DNA from: JAJFJD01 sp965228975
GTDB taxonomy: Bacteria; Pseudomonadota; Alphaproteobacteria; UBA8366
Length of the DNA stretch: 64,000 nt
Reading direction: 5' to 3'
Assembly (NCBI GenBank): GCA_965228975.1
Contig: OZ245851.1
Location: 186,001-250,000, forward strand
Both the position numbers and the translations under genes were made by a program. Shown here one piece after another: positions 1-8,341 of this stretch; the stretch's first letter is position 1; each line of letters begins with the position of its first letter. Under the pieces are notes generated by a model. The model was not told where the DNA came from. It saw only the letters and a list, made by a program, of their open reading frames with translations, and did not search any database.

Positions 1-132
1 ATGCACGCCGCACACCAATTGGCCCCGCTCCTTAACGGTTTTCAGCGTGGGTCCGTCCGCGGCATGCGCCGGGGCGGCCTGCTGCGCGATCACCAATGCG
101 GCGGCGATAGCCGTCAATTTTAGGCTTTTCAT
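1..132 (-). CDS. aapJ: General L-amino-acid ABC transporter substrate-binding protein, N-terminus only
   Basis: Only the first 44 residues lie in the window; the rest continues past base 1. The peptide opens with a typical Sec signal (MKSLKLTA, an Ala-rich core, then AHA before ADG). It continues with TLKTVKERGQLVCGVH, the mature N-terminus typical of AapJ/BztA, the periplasmic receptor of the polar amino-acid ABC transporter. A GGGAG ribosome site sits seven bases before the ATG at 132. From the family one expects aapQMP permease and ATPase genes beyond the window edge. The identification rests on a short peptide but the motif is distinctive; another family 3 solute receptor is the main alternative. 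The 630 bases upstream hold unusual dyads, described separately. Confidence 0.75.
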   Translation of the reverse strand, partial: MKSLKLTAIAAALVIAQQAAPAHAADGPTLKTVKERGQLVCGVH

Positions 133-308
133 AGAACTCTCCCTGTCAGACGTTCGGGGAAGCCTGGCAAAAAATCCGACAGCCATCGCTTCCATCGAAG
201 GGAATGTTAGCTTTGCTTTGTGGGACTCACAACGCCTGACCGCCCGAATTCGCCGGATCGGTGCGATATGAGGACGATTAATTGATTGTTGGAAAAAGAT
301 TAATCACC

Positions 309-339
309 CTGCACAAAAGGAAGCCCAGGATTTGTGCAG
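309..339. repeat. Perfect 9-bp inverted repeat upstream of aapJ
   Basis: CTGCACAAA (309-317) and TTTGTGCAG (331-339) are perfect inverted copies separated by 13 bases, in the AT-rich stretch about 180 bases upstream of the aapJ start. It could be an operator for nitrogen or amino-acid control. The half-site resembles TGCAC-type NtrC half-sites, but the spacer is longer than usual for NtrC. It could equally be an RNA hairpin. No T-run follows on either strand. Confidence 0.4.
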
Positions 340-409
340 AGGATTTGGTTGAAGACTAGAAAAAATATTCTAAATAGAGGCGCGCCAAGGGCATCCAATA
401 CATCTTAAT

Positions 410-635
410 CGAGAAAAATGCGCCGCCGGTGGGACATCGGCGGCGCTGGGGGAAAGCTCGAACACAAAGAGGGATGCGTTCTTGGGGTTTACGAAGCCGA
501 CCCCGCAACTTTGAGAGGATCGCCCTCAGTTCCCGGAACACTGTTCCTCCGGGCTAGAATTTTGTGCAGCGGAAGACTACTCCTTGGCCTTCGTTTCACC
601 TTGCGCGCCGTTGCGCGCGTCGGCATTCGTAATTC
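410..635 (-). ncRNA. Putative structured minus-strand RNA ending at a strong terminator
   Basis: Read on the minus strand, this non-coding stretch has several stems in a row: CCCGGA/TCCGGG within 532-555, GGGGT/ACCCC at 484-504, GAACGCA/TGTGTTC at 460-481 (one G-U pair), then the terminator at 411-446. A TATAAAT -10-like box reads at 646-640, but no good -35 is visible. The 5' end given is a guess from that box. It may be a separate small RNA of about 200 bases (6S RNA has this size range, but I cannot show its consensus) or a long attenuated leader of aapJ. Confidence 0.3.
411..446 (-). terminator. Rho-independent terminator, minus-strand orientation
   Basis: GCGCCGCCG (420-428) and CGGCGGCGC (438-446) form a perfect 9-bp GC stem with a 9-base loop. 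On the minus strand the stem is followed by ATTTTTCTC, a U-tract; on the plus strand no T-run follows. It must therefore end a minus-strand transcript, yet no minus-strand gene lies upstream of it before 763. Confidence 0.7.
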
Positions 636-763
636 GGTGATTTATACGGTCGACGGCGTGCGCACGCATTGATGTGTCTCAATGCCCGAAGGCGATATCG
701 GCACCAGTTTCGAGACCCGCCGAACCGGACGGGCGCGAGCAAGTCATCGACAAGGAGTTTCGC

Positions 764-2275
764 GTGGGCGATATCGCCGAGGATCAGCAACAGGTCATTG
801 ATTTCCTCTCCGATCCGGCGAGCCATGGGGGCGATCCGGTCGAGACGATCCGGACGCATGGCGCCTACGTCTTTCTTGCCGGTGGGCGCGCGATTAAGCT
901 CAAGCGCGCCGTTAAGTTTCCGTATATGGATTTTTCCACCGTCGCCAGGCGGCGGGCAGTGTGCGAGGCGGAGCTGCGGCTGAATCGCCGGACCGCACCC
1001 ACGCTCTACCGATCGGTCGCGCCGGTAACCGAGGACGCCGGCGGCGGGTTGAAGCTTGGCGGTGATGGGCAAGTGCGCGATTGGGTCGTGATCATGGAGC
1101 GGTTCGATCAGGCGACGTTATTCGACCGTCTAGCGGAAACGGGGGCGTTGACCGTACCGCTTATGGAGTCGCTGGCGGACGAAATCGCTTTGTTTCATGC
1201 GTCGGCCGAGGTCGCGGCCCGGGTCGATCTTCCGGCTGAGATACGCGATGTCGTTCGCGGCAACACCGCCAACCTGCGGAAATCAAGCCCGTCCGTATTC
1301 TCTGGCACCGGGGTCGATCGGCTGGATGAGGTATGCGCGGCGATGATCGAAACGCATCGGGATTTGCTCCGCCAGCGCGCCCGCGACGGGTTTGTGCGCC
1401 GGTGTCATGGCGATTTGCATCTTCGGAATGTCTGTTTGGTCGATGGTGTGCCGACCCTGTTCGATTGCTTGGAGTTCAGCGAGCGTCTGGCCACGATCGA
1501 CGTGGCCTATGACCTTGCGTTCCTGCTGATGGATCTCGAACACCGCGGTCTGCGCTGGGCGGCAAATCGGGTGCTGAACCGCTATCTGGCGCGCACCGCC
1601 GACTATGGTTGCTTGGCGCTCTTGCCGCTGTACATGTCGGTTCGCGCTGCGGTGCGGGCCCATGTCAGCGTGGCGGCCGATCAACTTGACGCCGCGCGTG
1701 AGTATTTTCAGTTGGCCCTTGGAATGATCGAACCGGTGCCGCCGCGCCTGGTTGCGGTCGGGGGCCTATCGGGCAGCGGCAAGAGCACGCTCGCCGCGGA
1801 ACTCGCGCCGGCGTTGGGTCGCGCGCCCGGCGCGATGATCATTCGGTCGGATGTCCTGCGCAAGCAGCTCGCGGGCGCCGACCTGTTCGAGACGTTGCCG
1901 CCGAACACGTACACCCAGGAACAGAGCGACGCGGTCTATACGCGTCTGGACGACGTTTGCCGGTCGGCGTTGATGGCCGGGTTCGCGGCAGTGGCGGATG
2001 CCGTGTTCGGCCGCGACACCGAACGGCAAGCAATCGCCGACGTGGCGGCCGATGCAAAGGTTCCGTTTCTTGGACTATGGCTCGACATCGGGGCGAAGGA
2101 GCAGGACCGTCGGCTGGCGGCGCGGGCCGCCGATGTATCGGACGCGACGCCGTCGGTGGGCAAGCGGCAGCGGGCAACGGTCGATCCGGTTCGCGATTGG
2201 TGTCGGATTGATGCCGGACGTGACCGACGCGAAACCTTGGCCGATGCGCAAGCGGTGGTTTTCGAAGGCGATTGA
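764..2275 (+). CDS. APH-type phosphotransferase fused to P-loop kinase
   Basis: This 503-residue protein has two parts. The N-terminal two thirds are an aminoglycoside-phosphotransferase-like kinase: a KLKRAVKFPYMDFS motif near residue 45 and the catalytic-loop motif HGDLHLRN near residue 213, followed by a DCLEF metal-binding segment. The C-terminal third is a P-loop kinase with GLSGSGKST near residue 332. The two-domain arrangement matches proteins annotated as bifunctional aminoglycoside phosphotransferase/ATP-binding protein, whose substrate is not established. I chose GTG at 764 because AAGGAG stands six bases before it and the family starts close to this point. An in-frame GTG at 674 would add 30 unconserved residues. 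The next gene lies 146 bases downstream and is probably separately transcribed. Confidence 0.8.
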   Translation: MGDIAEDQQQVIDFLSDPASHGGDPVETIRTHGAYVFLAGGRAIKLKRAVKFPYMDFSTVARRRAVCEAELRLNRRTAPTLYRSVAPVTEDAGGGLKLGGDGQVRDWVVIMERFDQATLFDRLAETGALTVPLMESLADEIALFHASAEVAARVDLPAEIRDVVRGNTANLRKSSPSVFSGTGVDRLDEVCAAMIETHRDLLRQRARDGFVRRCHGDLHLRNVCLVDGVPTLFDCLEFSERLATIDVAYDLAFLLMDLEHRGLRWAANRVLNRYLARTADYGCLALLPLYMSVRAAVRAHVSVAADQLDAAREYFQLALGMIEPVPPRLVAVGGLSGSGKSTLAAELAPALGRAPGAMIIRSDVLRKQLAGADLFETLPPNTYTQEQSDAVYTRLDDVCRSALMAGFAAVADAVFGRDTERQAIADVAADAKVPFLGLWLDIGAKEQDRRLAARAADVSDATPSVGKRQRATVDPVRDWCRIDAGRDRRETLADAQAVVFEGD

Positions 2276-2421
2276 ACCTTTCCGTTCCGGGCCGCCGAGT
2301 TCGGATACGGTACCTTGGCTGCGTAAATCCGTCGCAGGAAACAGCCTATGGTAATGTCGCGCAAAGACAGGCAAGATCGTTCAAACAAAACAAGTCTGAC
2401 GCTACCAGGGAGAAAACGATC

Positions 2422-3480
2422 ATGAAGCATGCGATCCTCAAATCATTGGCCGTCGGGGCGGTGGCCGGCGCGGTTGCGCTTGGCGCCGGAACGACCGCGG
2501 CAAGCGCCGAGGACAAGAAGGTCCGCCTCAACATGGGCAGCGCCTTCCCCGGGAAGCTCGTTCAACTTGGCAGCCTGGGCAAAAGCCTGTCGAAAAAGGT
2601 GCAGCTCATTTCCGGCGGCAGCGTTCAACTGAAATTTTTCGAGCCGAAGGCCTTGGTGCCGCCGCTTGAGATGTTCGACGCGATTTCGTCGGGATCGCTG
2701 GATGCCGCATGGTCCACGCCGGGTTATTGGTTCGGCAAGGAGCCGGCCTTGGCGGTTTTCTCGGCCGTCCCGTTCGGTCCGCGGGCCGGTGAGTATCTCG
2801 CTTGGTACTACTATGGCGGCGGCAAGAAGTTGATGGAGGACATTTACGCCAAGCACAAGATTCATTCGATCATGTGCGGCGTGATCGCGCCCGAGGCATC
2901 CGGCTGGTTCCGCAAGGAGATCAAATCGGTCGAAGACCTCAAAGGTTTGAAGATGCGCTTCTTCGGTCTCGGCGCAAAAGTTATGCAGAAGGTCGGCGTT
3001 TCGACCCAGTTGATCGCCGGGGGTGATATCTATCCGGCGCTCGAGCGGGGCTCGATCGATGCGACCGAGTTTTCGATGCCGGCCATCGATTTAAACCTCG
3101 GGTTCTATCAAATCGCCAAGCATTACTACTTCCCCGGATGGCATCAGCAAGCGACGTTGTTCGACCTGATGATCAGCGACAAGAAGTGGAAGGAACTCTC
3201 CAAGACTCAGAAGGCGCAGCTCGAAGTCGCGTGCGGCGACAACATCCGCGAAGGTCTGGCGGAGGGTGAGGCCATTCAGGGCAAGGCATTGGCCGAGCTG
3301 AAGAAGAAGGGCGTCACGATCCACCGGTGGTCGCCGGAAGTTCTGGCCGACCTGGAGAAGGCCTGGAAGGAAGTCGTTGGCGAACTGACGGCCAGCAATG
3401 CCGACTTCAAGAAAGTCTGGGCGTCGTTCAGCAAGTTCCGCGGCGAATACGAAGTCTGGAAAGAGCTTGGCTATCTCTGA
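2422..3480 (+). CDS. TRAP transporter substrate-binding protein, TakP-like
   Basis: A 352-residue periplasmic receptor of a TRAP transporter. A Sec signal peptide covers about residues 1-29 (ending AASA before ED). The mature part carries the DctP-family hallmarks: a SVEDLKGLKMR segment, then GGDIYPALERGSIDATEF and a YYFPGWHQQ segment. The GGDIYPALE and PGW elements resemble TakP, the 2-oxo-acid receptor of Rhodobacter, so 2-oxo or 2-hydroxy carboxylates are likely ligands (inference). AGGGAGA lies eight bases before the ATG; an open frame extends upstream to 2272 but has no ribosome site. The two permease genes follow after 106 bases that contain a stable stem. Confidence 0.88.
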   Translation: MKHAILKSLAVGAVAGAVALGAGTTAASAEDKKVRLNMGSAFPGKLVQLGSLGKSLSKKVQLISGGSVQLKFFEPKALVPPLEMFDAISSGSLDAAWSTPGYWFGKEPALAVFSAVPFGPRAGEYLAWYYYGGGKKLMEDIYAKHKIHSIMCGVIAPEASGWFRKEIKSVEDLKGLKMRFFGLGAKVMQKVGVSTQLIAGGDIYPALERGSIDATEFSMPAIDLNLGFYQIAKHYYFPGWHQQATLFDLMISDKKWKELSKTQKAQLEVACGDNIREGLAEGEAIQGKALAELKKKGVTIHRWSPEVLADLEKAWKEVVGELTASNADFKKVWASFSKFRGEYEVWKELGYL

Positions 3481-3520
3481 GTCGGTAAGGAAAGAACCGC
3501 AAGCCGATTGTTGAAAGGAT

Positions 3521-3546
3521 GACGGGATCCGGCATGGGGTCCCGTC
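3521..3546 (+). repeat. Stem-loop between TRAP receptor and permease genes
   Basis: GACGGGATCC and GGGTCCCGTC pair over ten bases (one G-U) around a six-base loop. No U-run follows. Placed right after the receptor gene and before the membrane subunits, it would suit a 3'-end protecting or partially terminating element that keeps receptor mRNA more abundant than permease mRNA, as in other binding-protein operons (inference). Confidence 0.5.
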
Positions 3547-3586
3547 GCCTTTCGCCTAACCGGAGACACGGCTTGCGGGCATTCTT

Positions 3587-4207
3587 ATGAAACACCTCGT
3601 TATCCTCAGCGATTTTCTCGATCGCTGGATCACGCGCATCGGCAAGACCGCGGCATGGGCAGGTGTCTTGCTGATCGCCGTTACGATCTTCGACGTGGTA
3701 ACGCGCCGCTTCTTCGTCCTGGGCTCGACCAAGCTGCAGGAGTTCGAATGGCATCTGCACACCGTCCTGTTCGCATTCTGTCTCGGTTTTGCCTATCTCG
3801 CGAATGCGCATGTCCGCATTGATCTGGTGCGCAACGCGCTGAGCAAACGGACCCAATGGTGGATCGAGCTGTTGGGCGTTCTGCTTTTCATGCTGCCGTA
3901 TTGCGCGGTGATCATCTATTACGGCATCGATTTCACGCATCGGTCCTTTATCCAGAACGAGGCATCCGCCTCGGCAACCGGTCTCGGCCATCGCTGGATC
4001 ATCAAATCGGTCATTCCGATCGGATTTGGGTTGTTGTTCCTGTCCGGCGTCGCGGTGATGTTGCGGAAGATCGTCGAGTTGTTCGGGCCGCCGGATCTGC
4101 GCGAGCAGGTCAGCGAGACCGAGCAGGAAGAAGCTCAGCCGCTCGACGAAGCCGATATGGCCGCGGTACGGCCAGGCACGCCCGATGCCGTCCGTGGGGA
4201 CGGCTGA
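3587..4207 (+). CDS. TRAP transporter small permease (DctQ family)
   Basis: A 206-residue inner-membrane protein with four hydrophobic segments (roughly residues 22-45, 58-80, 94-118 and 140-162), the topology of TRAP DctQ subunits. The TRRFFVLGSTKLQEFEWHL stretch after the first segment is typical of the family. A hydrophilic tail of about 35 residues, rich in Glu and Asp, makes it longer than the usual 160-180 residues. The stop overlaps the start of the large permease (TGATG), so the two are translationally coupled. Confidence 0.85.
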   Translation: MKHLVILSDFLDRWITRIGKTAAWAGVLLIAVTIFDVVTRRFFVLGSTKLQEFEWHLHTVLFAFCLGFAYLANAHVRIDLVRNALSKRTQWWIELLGVLLFMLPYCAVIIYYGIDFTHRSFIQNEASASATGLGHRWIIKSVIPIGFGLLFLSGVAVMLRKIVELFGPPDLREQVSETEQEEAQPLDEADMAAVRPGTPDAVRGDG

Positions 4208-5571
4208 TGGACATCATCGACCTTCTGCCGGTCTTGATGTTCGGCGCCTTGGGCATCCTGCTCTTCAGCGGATATCCCGTGGCCTTCGTCTTGGGGGGTG
4301 TTGCGCTCGGCTTCGCCGCGCTGGGTATCGCCTACGACGTGTTCGTGCCGCTGCAACTCTTCAATCTGCTGCCGCGGATTTGGGGCGGCATCGCCGAGAA
4401 CCTCATTCTCACCGCGATACCCATGTTCATATTCATGGGTACCATGCTCGAAAAAAGCGGCGTCGCGAGCGACCTGTTGCACTGCTTGCAGGTGCTGCTT
4501 CGCCGGGTGCCCGGCGGACTGGCGTTGTCCGTGACGGTGATGGGCACGATCATGGCCGCGACGACGGGGATCATCGGGGCGTCGGTCGTCATGATGACCT
4601 TGTTGGCCCTGCCGGTAATGATGCAACAGAAATACAGCAACGAATTGTCCACCGGCACGATCGCTGCGTCGGGCACTCTGGGTATCCTGATCCCGCCGAG
4701 CATCATGCTGGTCGTGATGGCCGACCTGCTCGCGCGGTCGGTCGGCAATCTTTTCGTCGCGGCACTGCTGCCGGGTCTGATGCTGTCGGGGATGTATTTC
4801 GTCTATATCTTCACGGTCAGCCGCATCAAACCCGGCATCGCGCCGCCGCTGCCGAGCGATGTCGGGCCGGAATCGACAGGGCAACTTCTGTTGCTTGTCG
4901 TCCGCAGTTTCATCCCGCCGGTCATCCTCATTTTCCTGGTATTGGGCTCCATCCTGTTCGGCTGGGCAACGCCGACCGAGGCCGCCGGCGTGGGCGCGGC
5001 GGGGGCGACGGTCCTCGCGCTGGTACGCCGCAAGCTTTCGCTGTCGGTCTTGAAGGACGTCGTCGAACGCAGTGCCCTGACCGGCGGCATGCTCTTCATG
5101 ATTTTCCTATGCGCGACCGCGTTCTCCTATGTCTTCCGCGCGCTTGGCGGGGACGACGTGGTGATCGGCACGGTGGAGGCCGCGGAACTGGGCTCTTGGG
5201 GCATTCTGTTCGCCTTGATGCTGCTGGTCTTTATCCTGGGCTTTTTCTTCGACTGGATCGAGATCACGCTGATCGTCTTGCCGGTGTTCACGCCGATCAT
5301 CGAGTTGCTCGATTTCGGCGATCACATCATGAAGAAGGACATCGTGTATTGGTTCGCGATTCTACTCGCGGTCAATCTGCAGACGTCCTTCCTGACGCCC
5401 CCATTCGGATTCGCGTTGTTCTACATGAAGGGGGTTGCGCCGCCTGGCCTCAGGATGATCGAGGTCTATCGCGGCATCATTCCATTCGTCGTCCTTCAGC
5501 TCATCGGGCTTGCCGCTGTGATGGCCTTCCCGGACATCGCGATGTGGCTGCCGAACAAGCTGCTGGATTGA
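4207..5571 (+). CDS. TRAP transporter large permease (DctM family)
   Basis: A 454-residue, very hydrophobic protein with about 11-12 membrane segments, the substrate-translocating subunit that works with the small permease and receptor encoded just upstream. Family features include GILIPPSIMLVVMADL in the middle and TPPFGFALFYMKGVAP near the end. The ATG at 4207 overlaps the stop of the small permease by one base; the frame is open further upstream but only as overlap with dctQ. It ends 24 bases from the stop of the convergent RraA-like gene, with no clear terminator between. Confidence 0.9.
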   Translation: MDIIDLLPVLMFGALGILLFSGYPVAFVLGGVALGFAALGIAYDVFVPLQLFNLLPRIWGGIAENLILTAIPMFIFMGTMLEKSGVASDLLHCLQVLLRRVPGGLALSVTVMGTIMAATTGIIGASVVMMTLLALPVMMQQKYSNELSTGTIAASGTLGILIPPSIMLVVMADLLARSVGNLFVAALLPGLMLSGMYFVYIFTVSRIKPGIAPPLPSDVGPESTGQLLLLVVRSFIPPVILIFLVLGSILFGWATPTEAAGVGAAGATVLALVRRKLSLSVLKDVVERSALTGGMLFMIFLCATAFSYVFRALGGDDVVIGTVEAAELGSWGILFALMLLVFILGFFFDWIEITLIVLPVFTPIIELLDFGDHIMKKDIVYWFAILLAVNLQTSFLTPPFGFALFYMKGVAPPGLRMIEVYRGIIPFVVLQLIGLAAVMAFPDIAMWLPNKLLD

Positions 5572-5595
5572 TCCTTCGGCCTCGGCGCGGCGGTG

Positions 5596-6303
5596 TCAGT
5601 GAATGTCCTCGCCGTCCGCCATCGCTTTGCGCAATGCATCGACGGTGAAATCACCGCTGCGCGCGGCCTCCAGGATGAAGCTCTCCTTCTTTTCGATCAC
5701 CGTGATCGCGGCCGGCAGGTCATTGGCCACCGCATGGGGGATGACAACGGCGCCGTGGTGATCCGCATGGATCAGATCCCCGTGCTTCACCGACATACCG
5801 AACAGGTTTACCTGCGTGCCGAATTCGACGACATGAACATGCGCATGGCTCGGCCCGACCTCGCCACCAATCAGGTGGAACCCTTCCGCTAGGGCGTCGA
5901 GATCGCGGATCGACCCGTTGGTGACCGCCCCGGGGCAACCGAGGGCCTTATGCACGTTCGTCTGCACCTCGCCCCAGAAAGCACCGAAGCCCGGGACCGG
6001 ATCGATGTCCTGGATCACCGGGATCGTCGGACCGTCGCCCGACGCCACGTATTCGTAGTAGCCGAGGCGCTTTTCCTTGGCTTCCTGTGGTGACATGGCC
6101 GGCGGCTCGACAGCGCGGATCAGACATGTGCGCGCATAACCGACGATTGGCGGCAGCGACGGATCGCAGGACACCATCTGCGATGTCGTGAATCCGGTCG
6201 CGCGGCGTTCCGGCGCGACGATCTCCAGCCCGTTGCAGATCGTCGGCGTGTCGTATTTGCGCAGCGTGTCCAGCAACGCGGTGTCCAGGGGAGTGTCGGT
6301 CAT
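5596..6303 (-). CDS. RraA-family protein, probable 4-hydroxy-4-methyl-2-oxoglutarate-type aldolase
   Basis: A 235-residue protein of the RraA/HMG-aldolase family. The conserved signature is present as CPGAVTNGSIRDLDAL around residues 125-140, with the Arg-Asp pair that binds substrate and metal in the aldolases. GDLIHADHHGAVVIP follows, the usual C-terminal family motif. Members cleave 4-hydroxy-4-methyl-2-oxoglutarate or decarboxylate oxaloacetate; the family also contains the RNase E inhibitor RraA, which is shorter (about 160 residues). The catabolic neighbourhood favours an enzyme. It is transcribed away from the hydroxyacid dehydrogenase gene across a shared 226-base promoter region. Confidence 0.8.
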   Translation of the reverse strand: MTDTPLDTALLDTLRKYDTPTICNGLEIVAPERRATGFTTSQMVSCDPSLPPIVGYARTCLIRAVEPPAMSPQEAKEKRLGYYEYVASGDGPTIPVIQDIDPVPGFGAFWGEVQTNVHKALGCPGAVTNGSIRDLDALAEGFHLIGGEVGPSHAHVHVVEFGTQVNLFGMSVKHGDLIHADHHGAVVIPHAVANDLPAAITVIEKKESFILEAARSGDFTVDALRKAMADGEDIH

Positions 6304-6529
6304 CGATGGCGTCCTTTCGGATCGTTAATGGCGGTATGTCATTTGGTCGTGGAGTGTACAGATTCGATGCGGGCGATTGCAAAGCCGCCGCATATCCTGC
6401 TATGCAATTTGGCGACGGCGCAAGGCCGCACCATAGGATTTCACGACGGATCGTCTCCTTCCGGTTTCCCTTCGCTGGACATGACGCCCGCGCGAGCGAT
6501 GGCCCACTCGAAGCGGCCGCGGAGAACGC
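6304..6529. promoter_or_regulatory. Divergent promoter region with small dyad
   Basis: This 226-base gap separates the RraA-like gene from the hydroxyacid dehydrogenase gene. GCATA-N6-TATGC at 6390-6405 is nested within ATTGCA (6376-6381) and TGCAAT (6402-6407), so it could be a regulator site. I see no convincing -35/-10 pair. Confidence 0.35.
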
Positions 6530-7513
6530 ATGACGCAAAATCAACACAAGGTTCTCGTCATCGGGGAGTTGCCGGCAGCGGCGCTCGATCTCTTCGGTGC
6601 GCGCGACGACATCACGGTGGAACGCATCACGGACGTTTCCGAGGGATCGCTTCAGGCGGCGTTTCCGGGAACCTCCGGCGTCGCGTTGCGCGCCGCCGTG
6701 GTCACCGGCGACATGATCCGGTCCGCGCCGGAGTTGAAAGTGGTGTCACGCTATGGTGTCGGCTACGACAATGTCGACTTAGACGCGCTGAACGACTGCG
6801 GCGTGCCGCTGACCGTCGTCGGCGAGGCCAATGCGGTCAACGTTGCCGAGCTGGCAATCTACATGATGCTTGAACTCGCCAAGCGCGGCCGGGACCATGA
6901 CCGGGCCGTTCGCGGCGACGACTGGACGTTCAAGTTCCAGGCCAACATGATCGAACTATGGCGGAAGACGCTTCTGATCATCGGATTCGGCCGGATCGGC
7001 CGCCGGGTCGCGGCGCGCTGCAAGGCGTTCGAGATGAATGTGCTGGCCTGCGATCCGTATATCGACCAGCAGATTATCCGCGATGCCGGATGCACGCCGG
7101 TCGCCGACTATCGGTCCGTGCTGGACGAGGTCGACTACCTGACCGTCCACGTGCCCAAGAACGACGAGACCGTCGGCATGATCGGCGCCGGTGAGTTGGC
7201 GGCATTGAAGGACACGGCCATTGTCATCAACTGTGCCCGCGGCGGTCTCGTGGACGAGGCGGCGCTGCTGGATGCGTTGACGAATGGCCGGCTGTTCGGC
7301 GTGGGACTGGACGTGTTCGCGGTGGAACCGCCGGCGGCGGACCATCCCCTTTTCGCTTTCGACAATGTCCTATGCGCGCCGCATATGGGCGGGTCGAGCA
7401 AGGAAGCGTCATTGCGGATGGGCATGGTCTGTGTCCAGAATGTCCTCGACGCGATCGACGGAAATTTGAATCTCGACATGGTCATCAACCCGGACGTTCT
7501 CGATAGAGCGTAG
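6530..7513 (+). CDS. D-2-hydroxyacid dehydrogenase, NAD-dependent
   Basis: A 327-residue enzyme of the phosphoglycerate/D-2-hydroxyacid dehydrogenase family, which interconverts 2-hydroxyacids and 2-oxoacids. The NAD-binding fold shows GFGRIG at 152-157 with an acidic residue in CDPY after the second strand, pointing to NAD. The catalytic triad is visible as Arg237 (NCARGG), Glu266 (VEPP) and His285 (APHMGG). There is no C-terminal ACT domain, so it is not a full-length SerA of the long type. It begins an apparent two-gene unit with the aldolase 48 bases downstream, which suggests it acts on the aldolase substrate or product. GGAGA precedes the ATG. Confidence 0.88.
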   Translation: MTQNQHKVLVIGELPAAALDLFGARDDITVERITDVSEGSLQAAFPGTSGVALRAAVVTGDMIRSAPELKVVSRYGVGYDNVDLDALNDCGVPLTVVGEANAVNVAELAIYMMLELAKRGRDHDRAVRGDDWTFKFQANMIELWRKTLLIIGFGRIGRRVAARCKAFEMNVLACDPYIDQQIIRDAGCTPVADYRSVLDEVDYLTVHVPKNDETVGMIGAGELAALKDTAIVINCARGGLVDEAALLDALTNGRLFGVGLDVFAVEPPAADHPLFAFDNVLCAPHMGGSSKEASLRMGMVCVQNVLDAIDGNLNLDMVINPDVLDRA

Positions 7514-7561
7514 CGGCCGGGTATCGGAGAACAACACTTAATCAGTTTCAGGGAGGAATTC

Positions 7562-8317
7562 ATGCGTGCAAACAATGTCCGCCGGATGTGGCGGGCCAAG
7601 AAAGGGGTCATTAACGGTTGGTGCGGCATCCCCAATAGCTTTTCCGCCGAAGTCATGGCCCATCAGGGCTTCGATTCCGTCACCGTCGACCTGCAGCACG
7701 GCATCGTCCACTACGACACCGCCGTTCCGATGCTTCAGGCGATCAGCACGACCAAGGCGACGCCGATGGCGCGCGTGCCGTGGCTCGAGGAAGGCATCAT
7801 CATGAAGATGCTGGACGCCGGCTGCTACGGCATCATTTGTCCGATGATCAACAACAAGGAGGACGCGGAGCGTCTGGTCGCCGCCTGCCGGTATCCGCCG
7901 AAGGGCCAGCGCAGCTTCGGTCCGGCGCGGGCCGCGATGTATGCCGGCGACGATTACGCGGCGAAGGCGAACGCGACCGTCCTGGCGATCGGCATGATCG
8001 AGACCGAGGACGGCCTCGCCAATCTCGACGACATCCTGTCGGTGAAGGGGTTGGATGCTGTCTACGTCGGACCGTCGGACCTGGGCTTGGCACTCGGCAA
8101 GATTCCGAAATTGGACCAGACCGATCCGGTCGTCGTGAAAGAGATCAAGCGCATCCTGCGCCAGGCCAAGAAGCATGGCGTGAATGCGGGCATCCATTGC
8201 GCCTCTTCGGAATACGCCAAGAAGATGCTGAAGACCGGCTTCGATCTGGTGACGCTTTCGGTCGATTACCGCATCCTCGGCGCCGCGGCGGCGGAGATGG
8301 TCAAACAGGCGCGGTGA
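7562..8317 (+). CDS. HpcH/HpaI-family class II aldolase
   Basis: A 251-residue member of the HpcH/HpaI family, the metal-dependent enzymes that cleave 4-hydroxy-2-oxo acids to pyruvate (or oxaloacetate) plus an aldehyde. Expected residues are present: His46 (LQHG), Arg71 (ARVPW), Glu147 (GMIET) and Asp173 (GPSDL), the last two being metal ligands. Length is normal. AGGGAGG lies just upstream of the ATG. The gene follows a 2-hydroxyacid dehydrogenase and is near a 2-oxoacid-type TRAP system, consistent with breakdown of a sugar-acid-like or hydroxyketo acid. The substrate cannot be read from sequence. A citrate lyase beta-like activity is a less likely alternative. Confidence 0.85.
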   Translation: MRANNVRRMWRAKKGVINGWCGIPNSFSAEVMAHQGFDSVTVDLQHGIVHYDTAVPMLQAISTTKATPMARVPWLEEGIIMKMLDAGCYGIICPMINNKEDAERLVAACRYPPKGQRSFGPARAAMYAGDDYAAKANATVLAIGMIETEDGLANLDDILSVKGLDAVYVGPSDLGLALGKIPKLDQTDPVVVKEIKRILRQAKKHGVNAGIHCASSEYAKKMLKTGFDLVTLSVDYRILGAAAAEMVKQAR

Positions 8318-8341
8318 CGCATGGCCGCCGGCTGACGTCGT

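Larger units (their letters stand above)
133..763. other. Long non-coding gap with several dyads
   Basis: No convincing protein gene lies here. The part from about 250 to 415 is AT-rich and probably holds the aapJ promoter, but I cannot place -35/-10 boxes with confidence. Recognisable structures are an inverted repeat at 309-339, a minus-strand terminator at 411-446 with more hairpins behind it (460-481, 484-504), and the dyad GCATTGA-N6-TCAATGC at 666-685 upstream of the kinase gene. Short open frames crossing the gap lack ribosome sites. Confidence 0.6.

Noticed and set aside
410..600. Definite 6S RNA identification
   Set aside because: Size and terminator would fit, but I could not confirm the large open bubble and conserved arms of 6S RNA, so it is reported only as an unassigned structured RNA.
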